A stretch of 64,000 nucleotides of DNA from positions 23,805-87,804 of the forward strand of contig JAQBPN010000036.1 of assembly GCA_028287505.1 (NCBI GenBank), read 5' to 3'. The notes beneath the pieces are model-generated. The model was not told where the DNA came from. It made no database searches and was given only the letters and a program-made list of their open reading frames with translations. Shown here one piece after another: positions 51,166-60,330 of this stretch. How positions within the stretch are numbered: position 1 is the stretch's first letter; each line of letters starts with the position of its first letter. The stretch comes from Fibrobacterota bacterium. Lineage in GTDB: Bacteria; Fibrobacterota; Fibrobacteria; UBA11236. A program made the position numbers and the translations under genes.

Positions 51166-51666
51166 ATGGACATCCTTCTCGTACGCCATGGCCAGGCCGG
51201 CAAAGCCGACCCGAAAACCCATCCCGATGACGATCTCCGTCCTTTGACGGCCAAGGGCCGGAAGCTTTTCAAGCGGGCCGCCAAGGGATTGCGCTCCCTG
51301 GGCCTCAAGCCCGGGAAAATCCTGGCCAGCCCGGCCGAACGCACCTGGACCACGGCGGAACTTCTGGCCGACGGCCTCCGCTTGAAGGGAATGCGCATTA
51401 CCAAGGCGCCGGAACTGCATCATGCGGTTTCCCCCGCCAAGGCCCTGGAAAAACTCTCCCGTATGCGCCTCCCGGCCTCGCTGGCCATGGTCGGACATGA
51501 ACCCTGGTTGAGCGAATTCCTGTCCCTGCTCATCGCCGGGGATACCCGCGCCGGCATCGAACTGGACAAAGGCGGCGCCTGCCTGGTGCAGGCCGACGGC
51601 TTGGGGAGGAAAAAAGGCCGTCTCATCTGGCTGATGACCCAGGACCAGCTTGCCGCGCTTGCCTGA
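51166..51666 (+). CDS. sixA: Phosphohistidine phosphatase SixA
   Basis: A 166-residue histidine phosphatase. LLVRHGQAGKADP has the catalytic RHG (residues 7-9), and VGHEPWLSEFLSLL supplies the second His. SPAERTWTTAELL is the second Arg block. SixA dephosphorylates phosphohistidine in phosphorelays or the nitrogen PTS. Within this cluster it may act on another histidine phosphate, perhaps the PPK1 intermediate; that is speculation. No ribosome site; TATTAT ends 5 bases before the ATG. Confidence 0.88.
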   Translation: MDILLVRHGQAGKADPKTHPDDDLRPLTAKGRKLFKRAAKGLRSLGLKPGKILASPAERTWTTAELLADGLRLKGMRITKAPELHHAVSPAKALEKLSRMRLPASLAMVGHEPWLSEFLSLLIAGDTRAGIELDKGGACLVQADGLGRKKGRLIWLMTQDQLAALA

Positions 51667-51724
51667 AAGCCGCCCGACCGCGCTTAGGGCGCATAAGGGG
51701 CGGGAAATTTATTACAATACAACC

Positions 51725-52705
51725 ATGCTCATCCGCATCGTGGACATCGGCAGCAACTCCATCAAGGCATCCGTCTACGATGTGCAGAACCAGGATCATA
51801 AGCTGGTCGACAAGGCCAAGCTTTCCTTTTCCCTGGGCGAGGAAGTCTTTTCCGGCGGATCCCTTTCCCTTTCCGAATCGGCCCAGGACAAGGTCGCGTC
51901 CTTCATCCAGGGCCTGCCCACTTCCGCCAACGGGGAGAAGGTGCATTTCACCTTCGTGCTGGCCACCTCCGCGGTCCGCTCCGCCCGCAACAAGGACGCC
52001 TTCGCGAAAAAGATCCTGGCCAAAACCGGGCTTCCCCTGCGCATCCTCACGGGAGAGGAAGAGTCCTTCCTGATCCATACGGGCATAGCCAGCAAGGCGA
52101 ACATCGGCCCCCAGGAAATCATCAAGACCATCGACATCGGCGGGGGCAGCGCGGAAATCAGCTGGAGCAAGGGATACGAGTACCTCTTCGGGCACAGCTA
52201 CGACTTGGGCGCCATCCGCCTGAGCCAGCGCTTCCTCAAGGGGAAGACTTTTTCCCGCGAGGCATTCGATCAGATCCAGGATCTGGCCCTCAACGAGTTC
52301 AAGACCCGCTTCGAAGTCAAGGCACCGCCCCCTTCCCAGCGCGCCTTCGGCAGTTCCGGCAACATCCGCGCCATCGCCCGCATGGTGGAATGCGTCAGGG
52401 GCGGCCCCTTCATCAAACTGCTTCCGGAGATCACGGTGGGGAGCCTGGAAGACATCGCCGAGATCACCCAGGGCAAATCCTCCCAGAACATCCAGAGCCT
52501 GTTCGACATCACCTCGGACCGGGCCCGTATCATCATGCCCGCCGTGGTGGTGCTGGCCGCCAGCATGCGCTTTTTCGGGATCCACCGCCTGGCCATCAGC
52601 GAAGCGGGCCTGCGCGAAGGCGCCGCGTTCTTCTGGAGCCGGCACGGCCACCTGAATCTGCCCTTGGAAACGGCCGCCTCCGAAACCGCCGACAAGCGGA
52701 ACTGA
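51725..52705 (+). CDS. ppx: Exopolyphosphatase / guanosine pentaphosphate phosphatase family
   Basis: A 326-residue Ppx/GppA phosphatase of the actin-like ATPase fold. IVDIGSNSIKASVYDVQ (phosphate 1), FVLATSAVRSARNKDAF, ILTGEEESFLIHTGI and TIDIGGGSAEISW (phosphate 2) are present. Length matches the short type that lacks the HD extension. It degrades polyphosphate, or pppGpp, from the end. Position between two ppk1 genes favours exopolyphosphatase. ATG 51725 is preferred to an upstream reading; TACAAT ends 6 bases before it. Confidence 0.92.
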   Translation: MLIRIVDIGSNSIKASVYDVQNQDHKLVDKAKLSFSLGEEVFSGGSLSLSESAQDKVASFIQGLPTSANGEKVHFTFVLATSAVRSARNKDAFAKKILAKTGLPLRILTGEEESFLIHTGIASKANIGPQEIIKTIDIGGGSAEISWSKGYEYLFGHSYDLGAIRLSQRFLKGKTFSREAFDQIQDLALNEFKTRFEVKAPPPSQRAFGSSGNIRAIARMVECVRGGPFIKLLPEITVGSLEDIAEITQGKSSQNIQSLFDITSDRARIIMPAVVVLAASMRFFGIHRLAISEAGLREGAAFFWSRHGHLNLPLETAASETADKRN

Positions 52706-52739
52706 GGACGCGGCCAATCATGCGAACCAAGTCCCCGTC

Positions 52740-54917
52740 ATGAGCGCGATCCTCCCAGGTCCTCCGGCCCCCGCCGGATCGGAACCGGAATACCAAGGCA
52801 AAAACGCATTCATCGATCGGGAATACTCCTGGTTGGAGTTCAACCAGCGCGTACTGGAGGAAGCCCAGGATCCGGCCAATCCCCTGATGGAGCGCATCCA
52901 GTTCCTTTCCATCGTGGCCAACAACCTGGACGAGTTCATCGAGGTGCGCGTGGCGGGCCTGCTCCAGAAGGTGGAATCCGTACTGCCCGTGGACGGCATC
53001 GCGGGACTGGACGCGGCGGTCAAGCTGGACACCATCCTCAGGCTCATCCAGAAGTCCGTGAAGCAGCAATACAAATGCTGGAACGAGGACCTGCTCCCCA
53101 AGCTGCGGGAGAACAACGTCCACATCAAGACCATGGCCTCCCTGGGCAAGGATGAAGAGAAATACGTGCACACGTATTTCCGCAAGGAAATCTATCCCCT
53201 GCTCACGCCCATCCGCGTCGATCCCGCCCATCCTTTCCCCTGGGTCTCCAACAAGGCCTTGTGCCTGGCGGCCCTGCTCAAGGAGGACAAGCGCCGGGAC
53301 GGCCTGGGCGTGGTCACCATCCCGCGCAGCCTGGCCCGCCTCATCAGCGTGCCCAACCGGGAAAAAGGCTACAGCTTCATCTTCATCCAGGATCTGGTGC
53401 AGCATTTCATCACCGACCTGTTCAAGGGCTACGCCATCAAGAGCTGCGCCCCTTTCCGCGCCACCCGCAACAGCAACCTCTACCAGGAGGACGAGGAAGG
53501 CAGCAGCCTGATCGACGCCGTGGAAGCGGTGGTGCACAACCGCCGGCGCGGGGACGTGGTGCGCCTGGAGATCGACAAGAACGCCTCCAAGCGCATCGTG
53601 GACGCCCTCACCAGGACTTTCGACGTGGACGCCAAGCAGGTCTTCCGCGTGGACGGGCCCGTGAACCTCAACCGCCTGGCCAGCCTGTACAACATGGTGC
53701 CCTTGTCCCAGCTCAAATTCCCTCCCATCCATCCCAGCAACACGGCCCATTTCCAGGACTCGGAGGATCTGTTCCATGAAATCCGGCAGCGGGACATCAT
53801 GCTGCACCACCCCTTCGACTCCTACGATCCCGTGGTGCGCTTCATCCAAAGCGCCGCGGAGGATCCGAAGGTGCAGGTGATCAAGCAGACCCTCTACCGC
53901 ACCAACGAGGAATCGCCCATCATGTACGCCCTGCTGGAGGCGGCCGAGCAGGGCAAGGAAGTGGTGGCGGTGGTGGAATTGAAGGCCCGCTTCGACGAGA
54001 AATCCAACATCAGCTGGGCGCGGCAACTGGAAGAAAAAGGCGGCACGGTCGTGTACGGACTGGTGGGCCTCAAAACCCATTGCAAGCTGTCCCTGGCCAT
54101 CCGCAAGGAAGACAGCGGCTTCGCGCAATACGCCCACGTTGGCACGGGCAACTACAATCCCGAGACCGCGCGCCGTTATACGGACATCAGCTTCCTGACC
54201 AGCGATCCGGAAATCACCGAAGGCGTTTCCGAAGTCTTCAACTTCCTGACCTCGCAATCGCGCAGCCCGGATTTCAAGACCTTGATGGTGGGGCCGGTGA
54301 ATTTTCTGGGCGAAACCCTGCGGCGCATCCGCGCGGAAACGGAATCCGCCCTGGCGGGGAAACGCTCCGGCATCACCGCCAAGATGAATTCCCTGCTCGA
54401 CAAGGAAGTCATCGAGGCCTTGTACGAAGCCTCGCGGGCAGGCGTTCCCGTGCGCCTGATCGTGCGCGGCATCTGCGCCCTGCGTCCCGGAGCCAAGCAG
54501 CTTTCGGAAAACATCCAGGTGAAGAGCGTGGTGGGACGTTTCCTGGAGCACAGCCGCATTTTCTATTTCGAGAACGACGGCAACCCGTCCGTGTTCGTGG
54601 GCAGCGGCGATTGGATGGATCGCAATCTGCGCGAGCGCGTGGAGGTGGCCATCCCCATCAAGGATGCGAACTTCATCCGCCAGATCGAGGATATCCTGAC
54701 CGTCTACTGGGCGGACAACGCCAAGTCCCGCCTGATGCGCGCGGACGGAAGCTACGTGCGATCCGCGCCTCCCGCGGGAGAAGCCCCCGTCAATGCCCAG
54801 GAATGGCTGGCCAAGCGCGCGGAAGTCCCCGACTTGCCGCTGCCTCCGGCGCCGCGCCTGTTTCCCGTACGCGCTCCGCTCCCCGAACCCGAACCGATCG
54901 AAACCCTGCAAACCTAG
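52740..54917 (+). CDS. ppk1: Polyphosphate kinase 1, second copy
   Basis: A 725-residue PPK1 paralogue of the gene at 48983. It opens FIDREYSWLEFNQRVLEEA; FLSIVANNLDEFIEVRVAGL is nearly identical to copy 1. Catalytic His466 is in AQYAHVGTGNYNPETARRYT, and all active-site blocks are intact, so both copies should be active. The proteins are colinear with no long indel and differ most in residues 170-215 and in the Pro-rich C-terminus. It starts 34 bases after ppx in the same direction and closes the cluster. Confidence 0.95.
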   Translation: MSAILPGPPAPAGSEPEYQGKNAFIDREYSWLEFNQRVLEEAQDPANPLMERIQFLSIVANNLDEFIEVRVAGLLQKVESVLPVDGIAGLDAAVKLDTILRLIQKSVKQQYKCWNEDLLPKLRENNVHIKTMASLGKDEEKYVHTYFRKEIYPLLTPIRVDPAHPFPWVSNKALCLAALLKEDKRRDGLGVVTIPRSLARLISVPNREKGYSFIFIQDLVQHFITDLFKGYAIKSCAPFRATRNSNLYQEDEEGSSLIDAVEAVVHNRRRGDVVRLEIDKNASKRIVDALTRTFDVDAKQVFRVDGPVNLNRLASLYNMVPLSQLKFPPIHPSNTAHFQDSEDLFHEIRQRDIMLHHPFDSYDPVVRFIQSAAEDPKVQVIKQTLYRTNEESPIMYALLEAAEQGKEVVAVVELKARFDEKSNISWARQLEEKGGTVVYGLVGLKTHCKLSLAIRKEDSGFAQYAHVGTGNYNPETARRYTDISFLTSDPEITEGVSEVFNFLTSQSRSPDFKTLMVGPVNFLGETLRRIRAETESALAGKRSGITAKMNSLLDKEVIEALYEASRAGVPVRLIVRGICALRPGAKQLSENIQVKSVVGRFLEHSRIFYFENDGNPSVFVGSGDWMDRNLRERVEVAIPIKDANFIRQIEDILTVYWADNAKSRLMRADGSYVRSAPPAGEAPVNAQEWLAKRAEVPDLPLPPAPRLFPVRAPLPEPEPIETLQT

Positions 54918-55367
54918 CGCAAATAACGCAAGCATTTTCCGCTCCTGTTTTAGATCCATTTTATCCCTCCGGACCGTAACCAAAAGCGGACCTGCCGTCC
55001 TCCCATTACAAGCTTTGGACCCGTAAATCCGGGCATTACAGGCATCGGGGGGCGGAATTGACCCCACCATGACCGATTCCGTCCATCCATGGCAAGCGCG
55101 ATGGCGCAAAAGCGGTATTTTCCATATTGGACACTCCGGAATCAGCGTTTTACACGATGTGAGGGACAATCCCGGGCTCGCGAAAATGAAGAATTCGCGC
55201 TCTAGGCCTCGTCTATATGGGCTTCCGAGGCACATATGCTCCCGGAATCTTGGATGGCGTTGATTGCGCGGAGACGGCTTGAAATGAGAAAATCGAATCC
55301 AGGGCATGCGTTAGGCAGCCTGGTTGATCCCGTCCAGGTGGGGATGGTGGATATGGGAAGGATCGGC
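54918..55367. other. Gene-free stretch before the CHB-repeat exoprotein
   Basis: 450 bases without a convincing gene. A 64-codon ORF at 55069-55263 has no motif or ribosome site. Small AT-rich patches (for example TTTTCCATATTGGACA near 55120) could hold the exoprotein promoter, but none is strong. No riboswitch pattern recognised. Confidence 0.45.
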
Positions 55368-58300
55368 ATGCGAGGATTTGGAAGCTGGGCGCTATTGAGC
55401 GCGGCCGGATTGGCCGCATTGACGGTGGCCGCGCCATCGTCGGCCCAGACAATCGATTTCGAATCCCAGGTTTATCCCGCGGATAAAACCTTCATCGGCG
55501 CGGACCAATGGACCCAACCCATCGATATCGCCAACCCGGCCGACAACTTCAAGATCCAGGCCGGCCCCGCAGGCAAGTGGGCGCATATCCTGACCACGGG
55601 AACCACCACCGCGGCCCGGCCTTTCGCCACCGTGAACGGAATCCTGGACCTGCGTTGGAAATGGCGGGCCCTGAGCGACACCGCTCACTTCTGCCTGGGA
55701 GCCTCCGGCGCGTCCCTGACCGCGCGCACCGGGAACCGCGGACTGGCATGCATGGAGCCCTCCGGATCCTTCTCGGTGCTGGGCGCTGGCACTGTGCCCA
55801 CCGCGTCCGGGGAAACCTGGAAGACCGGAGTCTGGTACTACATGCGCATGGCGCTCGACAACAGCCAGGGCTCCAACAAGTTCGCCTTGTACGTCAGCGA
55901 GGATTCCCTGCGCGGCGCGGAACGCCTGGCGCTCCCGGCCGTCTCAATGGGAGGCTCCGGCGCATTCACCCGCCTGGTCCTGCGCGGAGAGAACGGATCC
56001 GGCTTCGTGGATCTGGACGACATCTCCTGGGACGCCACGGCCGTATGGCAAGGCGGTACCGATGCGGACTCGGCTTGGACCTCGAACAACAACTGGAGCG
56101 ATAACAACGTCCCGGACAGCCTGACCCACGTGATCTTCCCCGCCGGGGCCGGGGGCTGCTTCCTGGACAAGAACGCCACGGTGAAATCCATCACCGTAGC
56201 CTCCGCGTACAAGGGGAGCCTCAACCTGGGCGAACAAACGCTGAGCGTGATCGGCAAAGCGGATTTCACCGGAGGGAATTATCCCTTCACGGGAACCGGG
56301 CATATCCGCTTTTATTCCGCGCGCGGCAATTCCCTAACGGGGCCGGAAGCGGGCAAGACCCTGGCGCCCGTGCGGCACGATGGCCCGGGCGTGCTGCGCT
56401 TGGACGGCCGGGCCCTGTTCACGGCCGGTCTCACCCAGATCCAAGGCGGTTTCGATTTCAACGGATTCGATATGACCGTCATCGGCGATTTGACGATCAA
56501 GAACGGGCAACCGAACACCTTGCGCGGCCTCGATGGCCGGGCCATCTCCGTGGGCCACGCCACCCGCCTGGACGGCACTTCCAAGGATACCCTCTTGGGA
56601 CTCTTTTCCACGCCCAAGGGATTTATTCTCGGCGGCTCCGTCGTCGATTCCGTGCAGGTCAAATTCGCCAACCTGGGCAACTCGCACACTTCGGGAGCCA
56701 CGGGGTTCGCCTACCAGAGCGTGGATGCGGGCGGGAACGTGGGATGGGTATTCGTGGGCCCCCCCTCCGTCGTGTCCCAACCCAAGGACACGACCGTCAA
56801 GGTGGGCGAGAACGGGTTTTTCAAGGTTTCCGTTTCCAACAAAGCGGGCGTGGCCTACCAATGGTTGCGGGACGACAAGGATATCCCGGGCCCTGGATCC
56901 ACCGACTCCATCTACATCCTGACGGGAGTGAAGAAGGCGGATAGCGGCGCCGCCTTCAGCTGCAGATTGACCAACGCCACGGGCACCACCTTCACCAACA
57001 CCGCCAAGCTCAGGGTGACCTTCCCGGCGCCCTCGGTAACCCCGGCCCCCCAAGCCGTGATCGATTCCCTCTCCCTGAAGATGACGTCTTCGGTCCCGGG
57101 CGCCAAAGTCTTCTATTCCAGGAACGGCGCCGCCTACCTGGAATTCTCCGGCTCCCTCGTCATCAGGGATTCCTCCCTCATCCGCGCCTTCTCCACCGTG
57201 GCCGGAGATACCTCCGCCGCCATCGTCTGGAATTTCCCCAAGCCGTCCCTGCCGCAATTGCCGGAGCCGGGTCTCGATCCCGAGCCCTTCACCTTCAACG
57301 ATTCCGTGCGGGTGACGATGACGCCTCCGGTTCCGGGCGCCGCCGTCTACTACACCCTCGATGAAACCGTCCCCGACAGCGGCAAGCTCCTCTACGGAGC
57401 GCCCTTCACCCTCAAGACCACCACCACCGTCAGCGCCATCGCCTACAAGCAGGGTTTCCGCCCCAGCCCCGTCCGCACCCACATTTACATCCACCGGGAA
57501 ATGCAGACCATCCCCCCGCCCACGGCCGCTCCCGCGGGCGGCTCCTTCACGGACTCCATCGTGGTCAGGCTCACTCCCCCGGCGGAAGCGCCGCAGGCCT
57601 CCATCTATTACATGGTGGGCGCGCTCGGCCCTTACAAATACCAGGACTCCCTGGTCCTGCGCCAGACCACCACCCTCAAGGCCCTCGCCATCTTCGGCTC
57701 GCAATACAGCGACACCGCCCGTTGGGAATTCAAACGCCGCCTGGAAGCGCCCACGGCCGCCCCCAAGAGCCGGGGTTTTTCCGATACCCTGCGCGTCACC
57801 CTGTTGAGCAAGACCAGCGACGCCGCCATCCACTACACCCTGGACGGAAGCGATCCCACTCCTGCCTCCGCCGCCTACCCGGGCCAGGGGCTGCTGTTGG
57901 ACTCCACCACCCTGGTCAAGGCGGTGGCCGTGAAAGGAACCGACGTCAGCTCCATTCTCTCGGAAACCTACACCCTCACCCCGGACACGCCTTCCGCGTC
58001 CCCGCGCGGCGGCGACTACAGTTCTCTCATCAACGTCCAGCTCACTTCCCGGGCGGCCCGGGCGGTCATCTATTACACCTTGGACGGAACCTCGCCCGGT
58101 CCGGAGCGCGGTCTGCCGCCCTACACCGTCCCCTTCCGTCTGGACACCAGCGCCACCCTGAAGGCGGTGGCCATCACCGGGACCGGCGCCAATGCGCGGC
58201 GCAGCCCCGTCCTGGTGGAGAACTACACCTTCATCCGCCCCGGGCCGCGCATCCTGGGACCCGGCCAGCGCATCGATCTCTCCAGCAACTACAGCCTGGT

Positions 58301-60242
58301 CAGCCCGCTGCCCGGCGCCTCGCCCGTGGACGTGGAAGTGATCGCGGTGGACAGCATGAAAACCCTGAAGGGGTTCCGCGACATCCTGTTCGGCATCCGG
58401 CTCTCCCTGCCGGAAGGCGCTTCCGCATTCCCCAAGGTGGTCTTCAACGCTCCCGGCGGCGAGACCCGTTCCCTGTATGCCTTGAATCCCTCGGGCAGCG
58501 CGCGCTATCTCACCGGCAACGACACGTCCGACCTGCCCGCGCCGGGAACCTATTTCATGGCGGTGGATACCCTGGCTCCCGTCATCACGTACTCCGGGGA
58601 AACCTTCACCCCCGAGGACTCCACCCGCCTGGTGGTTTCCATCCAGGACAACGTCTCCAACCTCCTCCTGGATCTGGATCGATCGGATCTGAAAAGCGCC
58701 AGTTTCACGGGCCGGGAAATCACCAACGCCATGCTCTTGACCATGTCCCTGAAGAACTCCGGCAACTCCCTCCTGCCGCTGACCATCCGCCTCAAAGTGG
58801 ACGATCACAGCCGCAAGACTTCCTTCCCCGCGGACGGATCGGTCTACCCGTTGGCGCAGCGATACACGATTCCCGTGCGCACCCCGGCGGCCTTCCACAT
58901 CGGGGGCAGCGCGGCGGATCCCTGGGATCTGATCGCCATCCCCCTGGCCATGGAACCGCCCTTGACGCTCGCCCAGCTGCGCCGGAACAACTCCGCCCCT
59001 GAAATGGAAGGCGTGACGGTGAACCCGGCCACCGGCAAGTACCGGTACCTGGGCGAAGGAGAACCGTTGCTTCCCGGATCCGCCGTCTGGGTCGCCGCCG
59101 CGTCCAGCCTGCCTTCCCTGGCCTTCCCCGCCCTGCAGACCGCCGGCCATCACGGCTCGGGAGGCTACCAACTCACCTTGCATAACGGCTGGAACCTGGT
59201 GGCCAACCCCACCCTGGGCACCTTGTACTGGCCCGTAACCCGGGCGTTTCCGGAAGTCTACGACGGCTCCCTGTTGAAAGGCCTGCACACGTGGGACCCG
59301 GGAACGCGGCAGTATGTCCCCTCGGAAACCCTGGAACCCTGGCGCGGCTACTTCGCATTCTACAAGGGATCGCGCGACACCGTGGTGGACCTGCGATCGC
59401 TCCCCGTTCCCGCTCCCGTCCTGGCCCATCCCGACGGCGCGAGCCCCAAATCCGCCGCCTCGGCTTCCGCCGGTTTCTCGTTCCGCCTGAACCTGGCGGG
59501 CGGACCCTCCCTGCGGCTGGGGGCCTCCTCCCGCGCCGGCAACGGCATAGGTGTGGAAGATGAACCGCAACCCGTCTCCCCCATGGACAATGGCCCCCGC
59601 CTGTTCTCGGCCCGGGAAAACCTGCGTCTGGAAACCGACGTGGCCCGCTGGGCCCCGGGAAACCTCTACACCTGGAAGATTGTCGCCGGTCTGCCCGCGG
59701 TCCCGGATGCGGCCGCGTCCCTTTCAGCAGCCCCGCTTCTAGCGGCCCGGTTCTTAACCGCCCAGGTCGAAGGCATGGCGCTGCCGGATGGCTATGCGGC
59801 GTGGGCCGTGTCCCGCAAACGCGGCCTGCGTTTTCTTTTGGGCGCGGGCGCGGGAGTCGCCCCCGCACCGGTCGCCGGCTTACCCTTGTATCCGGGCTTC
59901 ACGGACAGTCTGGAAGTGCTCGTCGGACCGGCCGCCGAACTGGAAGCGCGCCTCGCCGAAGTCCCCAAAACCGTGCAGGCCTTCTCCGCCAAGGTCTCGG
60001 CGGGAGCCGGCCGTTTCGCCTTGGATTTGAAACTGCCCCAGGCCGCGCGCCTGCGCATGGCCCTCTGGTCCCTGGACGGCCGCGCCCTGGAAAAGGACGC
60101 TTTGGATCTGCCCGAAGGCATCTATCACCTGGTCCGGGACCATGGCGGTCGAGGCTATCCCACCGGCATGTACGTTCTGGCCCTGGAATGGACCGGAGGC
60201 GGCGCCCCCCGTCGCTTGAGCCTCAAAATCGCAATTCCTTGA
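55368..60242 (+). CDS. Giant secreted protein with Ig-like and CHB_HEX-type repeats and a T9SS-like tail
   Basis: A 1624-residue exported protein. A signal peptide ends near SSAQTIDFE. Residues about 30-220 look like a concanavalin/LamG-type sandwich. An Ig-like domain is at about 462-552 (VAYQWLRDDKDIPGPG). Five repeats of chitobiase C-terminal (CHB_HEX_C_1) type follow at about 562-954, typified by PGAAVYYTLDETVPDSG and AAIHYTLDGSDPTPAS. Two WxLxxxP units (DPWDLIAIPL and GWNLVANPTL) come at about 1180-1290. The last 80 residues (RMALWSLDGRALEKDALDLP, GYPTGMYVLALEW) match a T9SS/FlgD-type sorting tail. No catalytic domain; likely adhesion or matrix. ATG 55368 has GGGAAGGA 5 bases before it. 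Confidence 0.8.
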   Translation: MRGFGSWALLSAAGLAALTVAAPSSAQTIDFESQVYPADKTFIGADQWTQPIDIANPADNFKIQAGPAGKWAHILTTGTTTAARPFATVNGILDLRWKWRALSDTAHFCLGASGASLTARTGNRGLACMEPSGSFSVLGAGTVPTASGETWKTGVWYYMRMALDNSQGSNKFALYVSEDSLRGAERLALPAVSMGGSGAFTRLVLRGENGSGFVDLDDISWDATAVWQGGTDADSAWTSNNNWSDNNVPDSLTHVIFPAGAGGCFLDKNATVKSITVASAYKGSLNLGEQTLSVIGKADFTGGNYPFTGTGHIRFYSARGNSLTGPEAGKTLAPVRHDGPGVLRLDGRALFTAGLTQIQGGFDFNGFDMTVIGDLTIKNGQPNTLRGLDGRAISVGHATRLDGTSKDTLLGLFSTPKGFILGGSVVDSVQVKFANLGNSHTSGATGFAYQSVDAGGNVGWVFVGPPSVVSQPKDTTVKVGENGFFKVSVSNKAGVAYQWLRDDKDIPGPGSTDSIYILTGVKKADSGAAFSCRLTNATGTTFTNTAKLRVTFPAPSVTPAPQAVIDSLSLKMTSSVPGAKVFYSRNGAAYLEFSGSLVIRDSSLIRAFSTVAGDTSAAIVWNFPKPSLPQLPEPGLDPEPFTFNDSVRVTMTPPVPGAAVYYTLDETVPDSGKLLYGAPFTLKTTTTVSAIAYKQGFRPSPVRTHIYIHREMQTIPPPTAAPAGGSFTDSIVVRLTPPAEAPQASIYYMVGALGPYKYQDSLVLRQTTTLKALAIFGSQYSDTARWEFKRRLEAPTAAPKSRGFSDTLRVTLLSKTSDAAIHYTLDGSDPTPASAAYPGQGLLLDSTTLVKAVAVKGTDVSSILSETYTLTPDTPSASPRGGDYSSLINVQLTSRAARAVIYYTLDGTSPGPERGLPPYTVPFRLDTSATLKAVAITGTGANARRSPVLVENYTFIRPGPRILGPGQRIDLSSNYSLVSPLPGASPVDVEVIAVDSMKTLKGFRDILFGIRLSLPEGASAFPKVVFNAPGGETRSLYALNPSGSARYLTGNDTSDLPAPGTYFMAVDTLAPVITYSGETFTPEDSTRLVVSIQDNVSNLLLDLDRSDLKSASFTGREITNAMLLTMSLKNSGNSLLPLTIRLKVDDHSRKTSFPADGSVYPLAQRYTIPVRTPAAFHIGGSAADPWDLIAIPLAMEPPLTLAQLRRNNSAPEMEGVTVNPATGKYRYLGEGEPLLPGSAVWVAAASSLPSLAFPALQTAGHHGSGGYQLTLHNGWNLVANPTLGTLYWPVTRAFPEVYDGSLLKGLHTWDPGTRQYVPSETLEPWRGYFAFYKGSRDTVVDLRSLPVPAPVLAHPDGASPKSAASASAGFSFRLNLAGGPSLRLGASSRAGNGIGVEDEPQPVSPMDNGPRLFSARENLRLETDVARWAPGNLYTWKIVAGLPAVPDAAASLSAAPLLAARFLTAQVEGMALPDGYAAWAVSRKRGLRFLLGAGAGVAPAPVAGLPLYPGFTDSLEVLVGPAAELEARLAEVPKTVQAFSAKVSAGAGRFALDLKLPQAARLRMALWSLDGRALEKDALDLPEGIYHLVRDHGGRGYPTGMYVLALEWTGGGAPRRLSLKIAIP

Positions 60243-60264
60243 AATCCCGCGCGGTTTCCGGGGT

Positions 60265-60293
60265 TTGAAACACGCTTGAAACGCATTTTACAT
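60265..60293 (+). promoter_or_regulatory. Proposed Pho box of phoB-phoR
   Basis: TTGAAAC at 60265-60271 and 60276-60282, then TTTACAT at 60287-60293: three units at 11-bp pitch, 37 bases before phoB and 22 after the stop of the exoprotein. Identical core and spacing to the ppk1 site. Fits autoregulation of phoB. Confidence 0.7.
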
Positions 60294-60330
60294 GGCCTCG
60301 ATCCATGCCGCCAAGTAGATTTGCTTACAG

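Noticed and set aside
55069..55263. 64-codon plus ORF before the exoprotein
   Set aside because: No ribosome site, unusual amino-acid makeup and no motif.
56334..59570. Open 1078-codon frame on the minus strand opposite the CHB-repeat exoprotein
   Set aside because: Shadow of high-GC coding on the plus strand: Gly/Arg/Asp-rich, no domain, no ribosome site, while the plus frame has signal peptide, repeats and tail.
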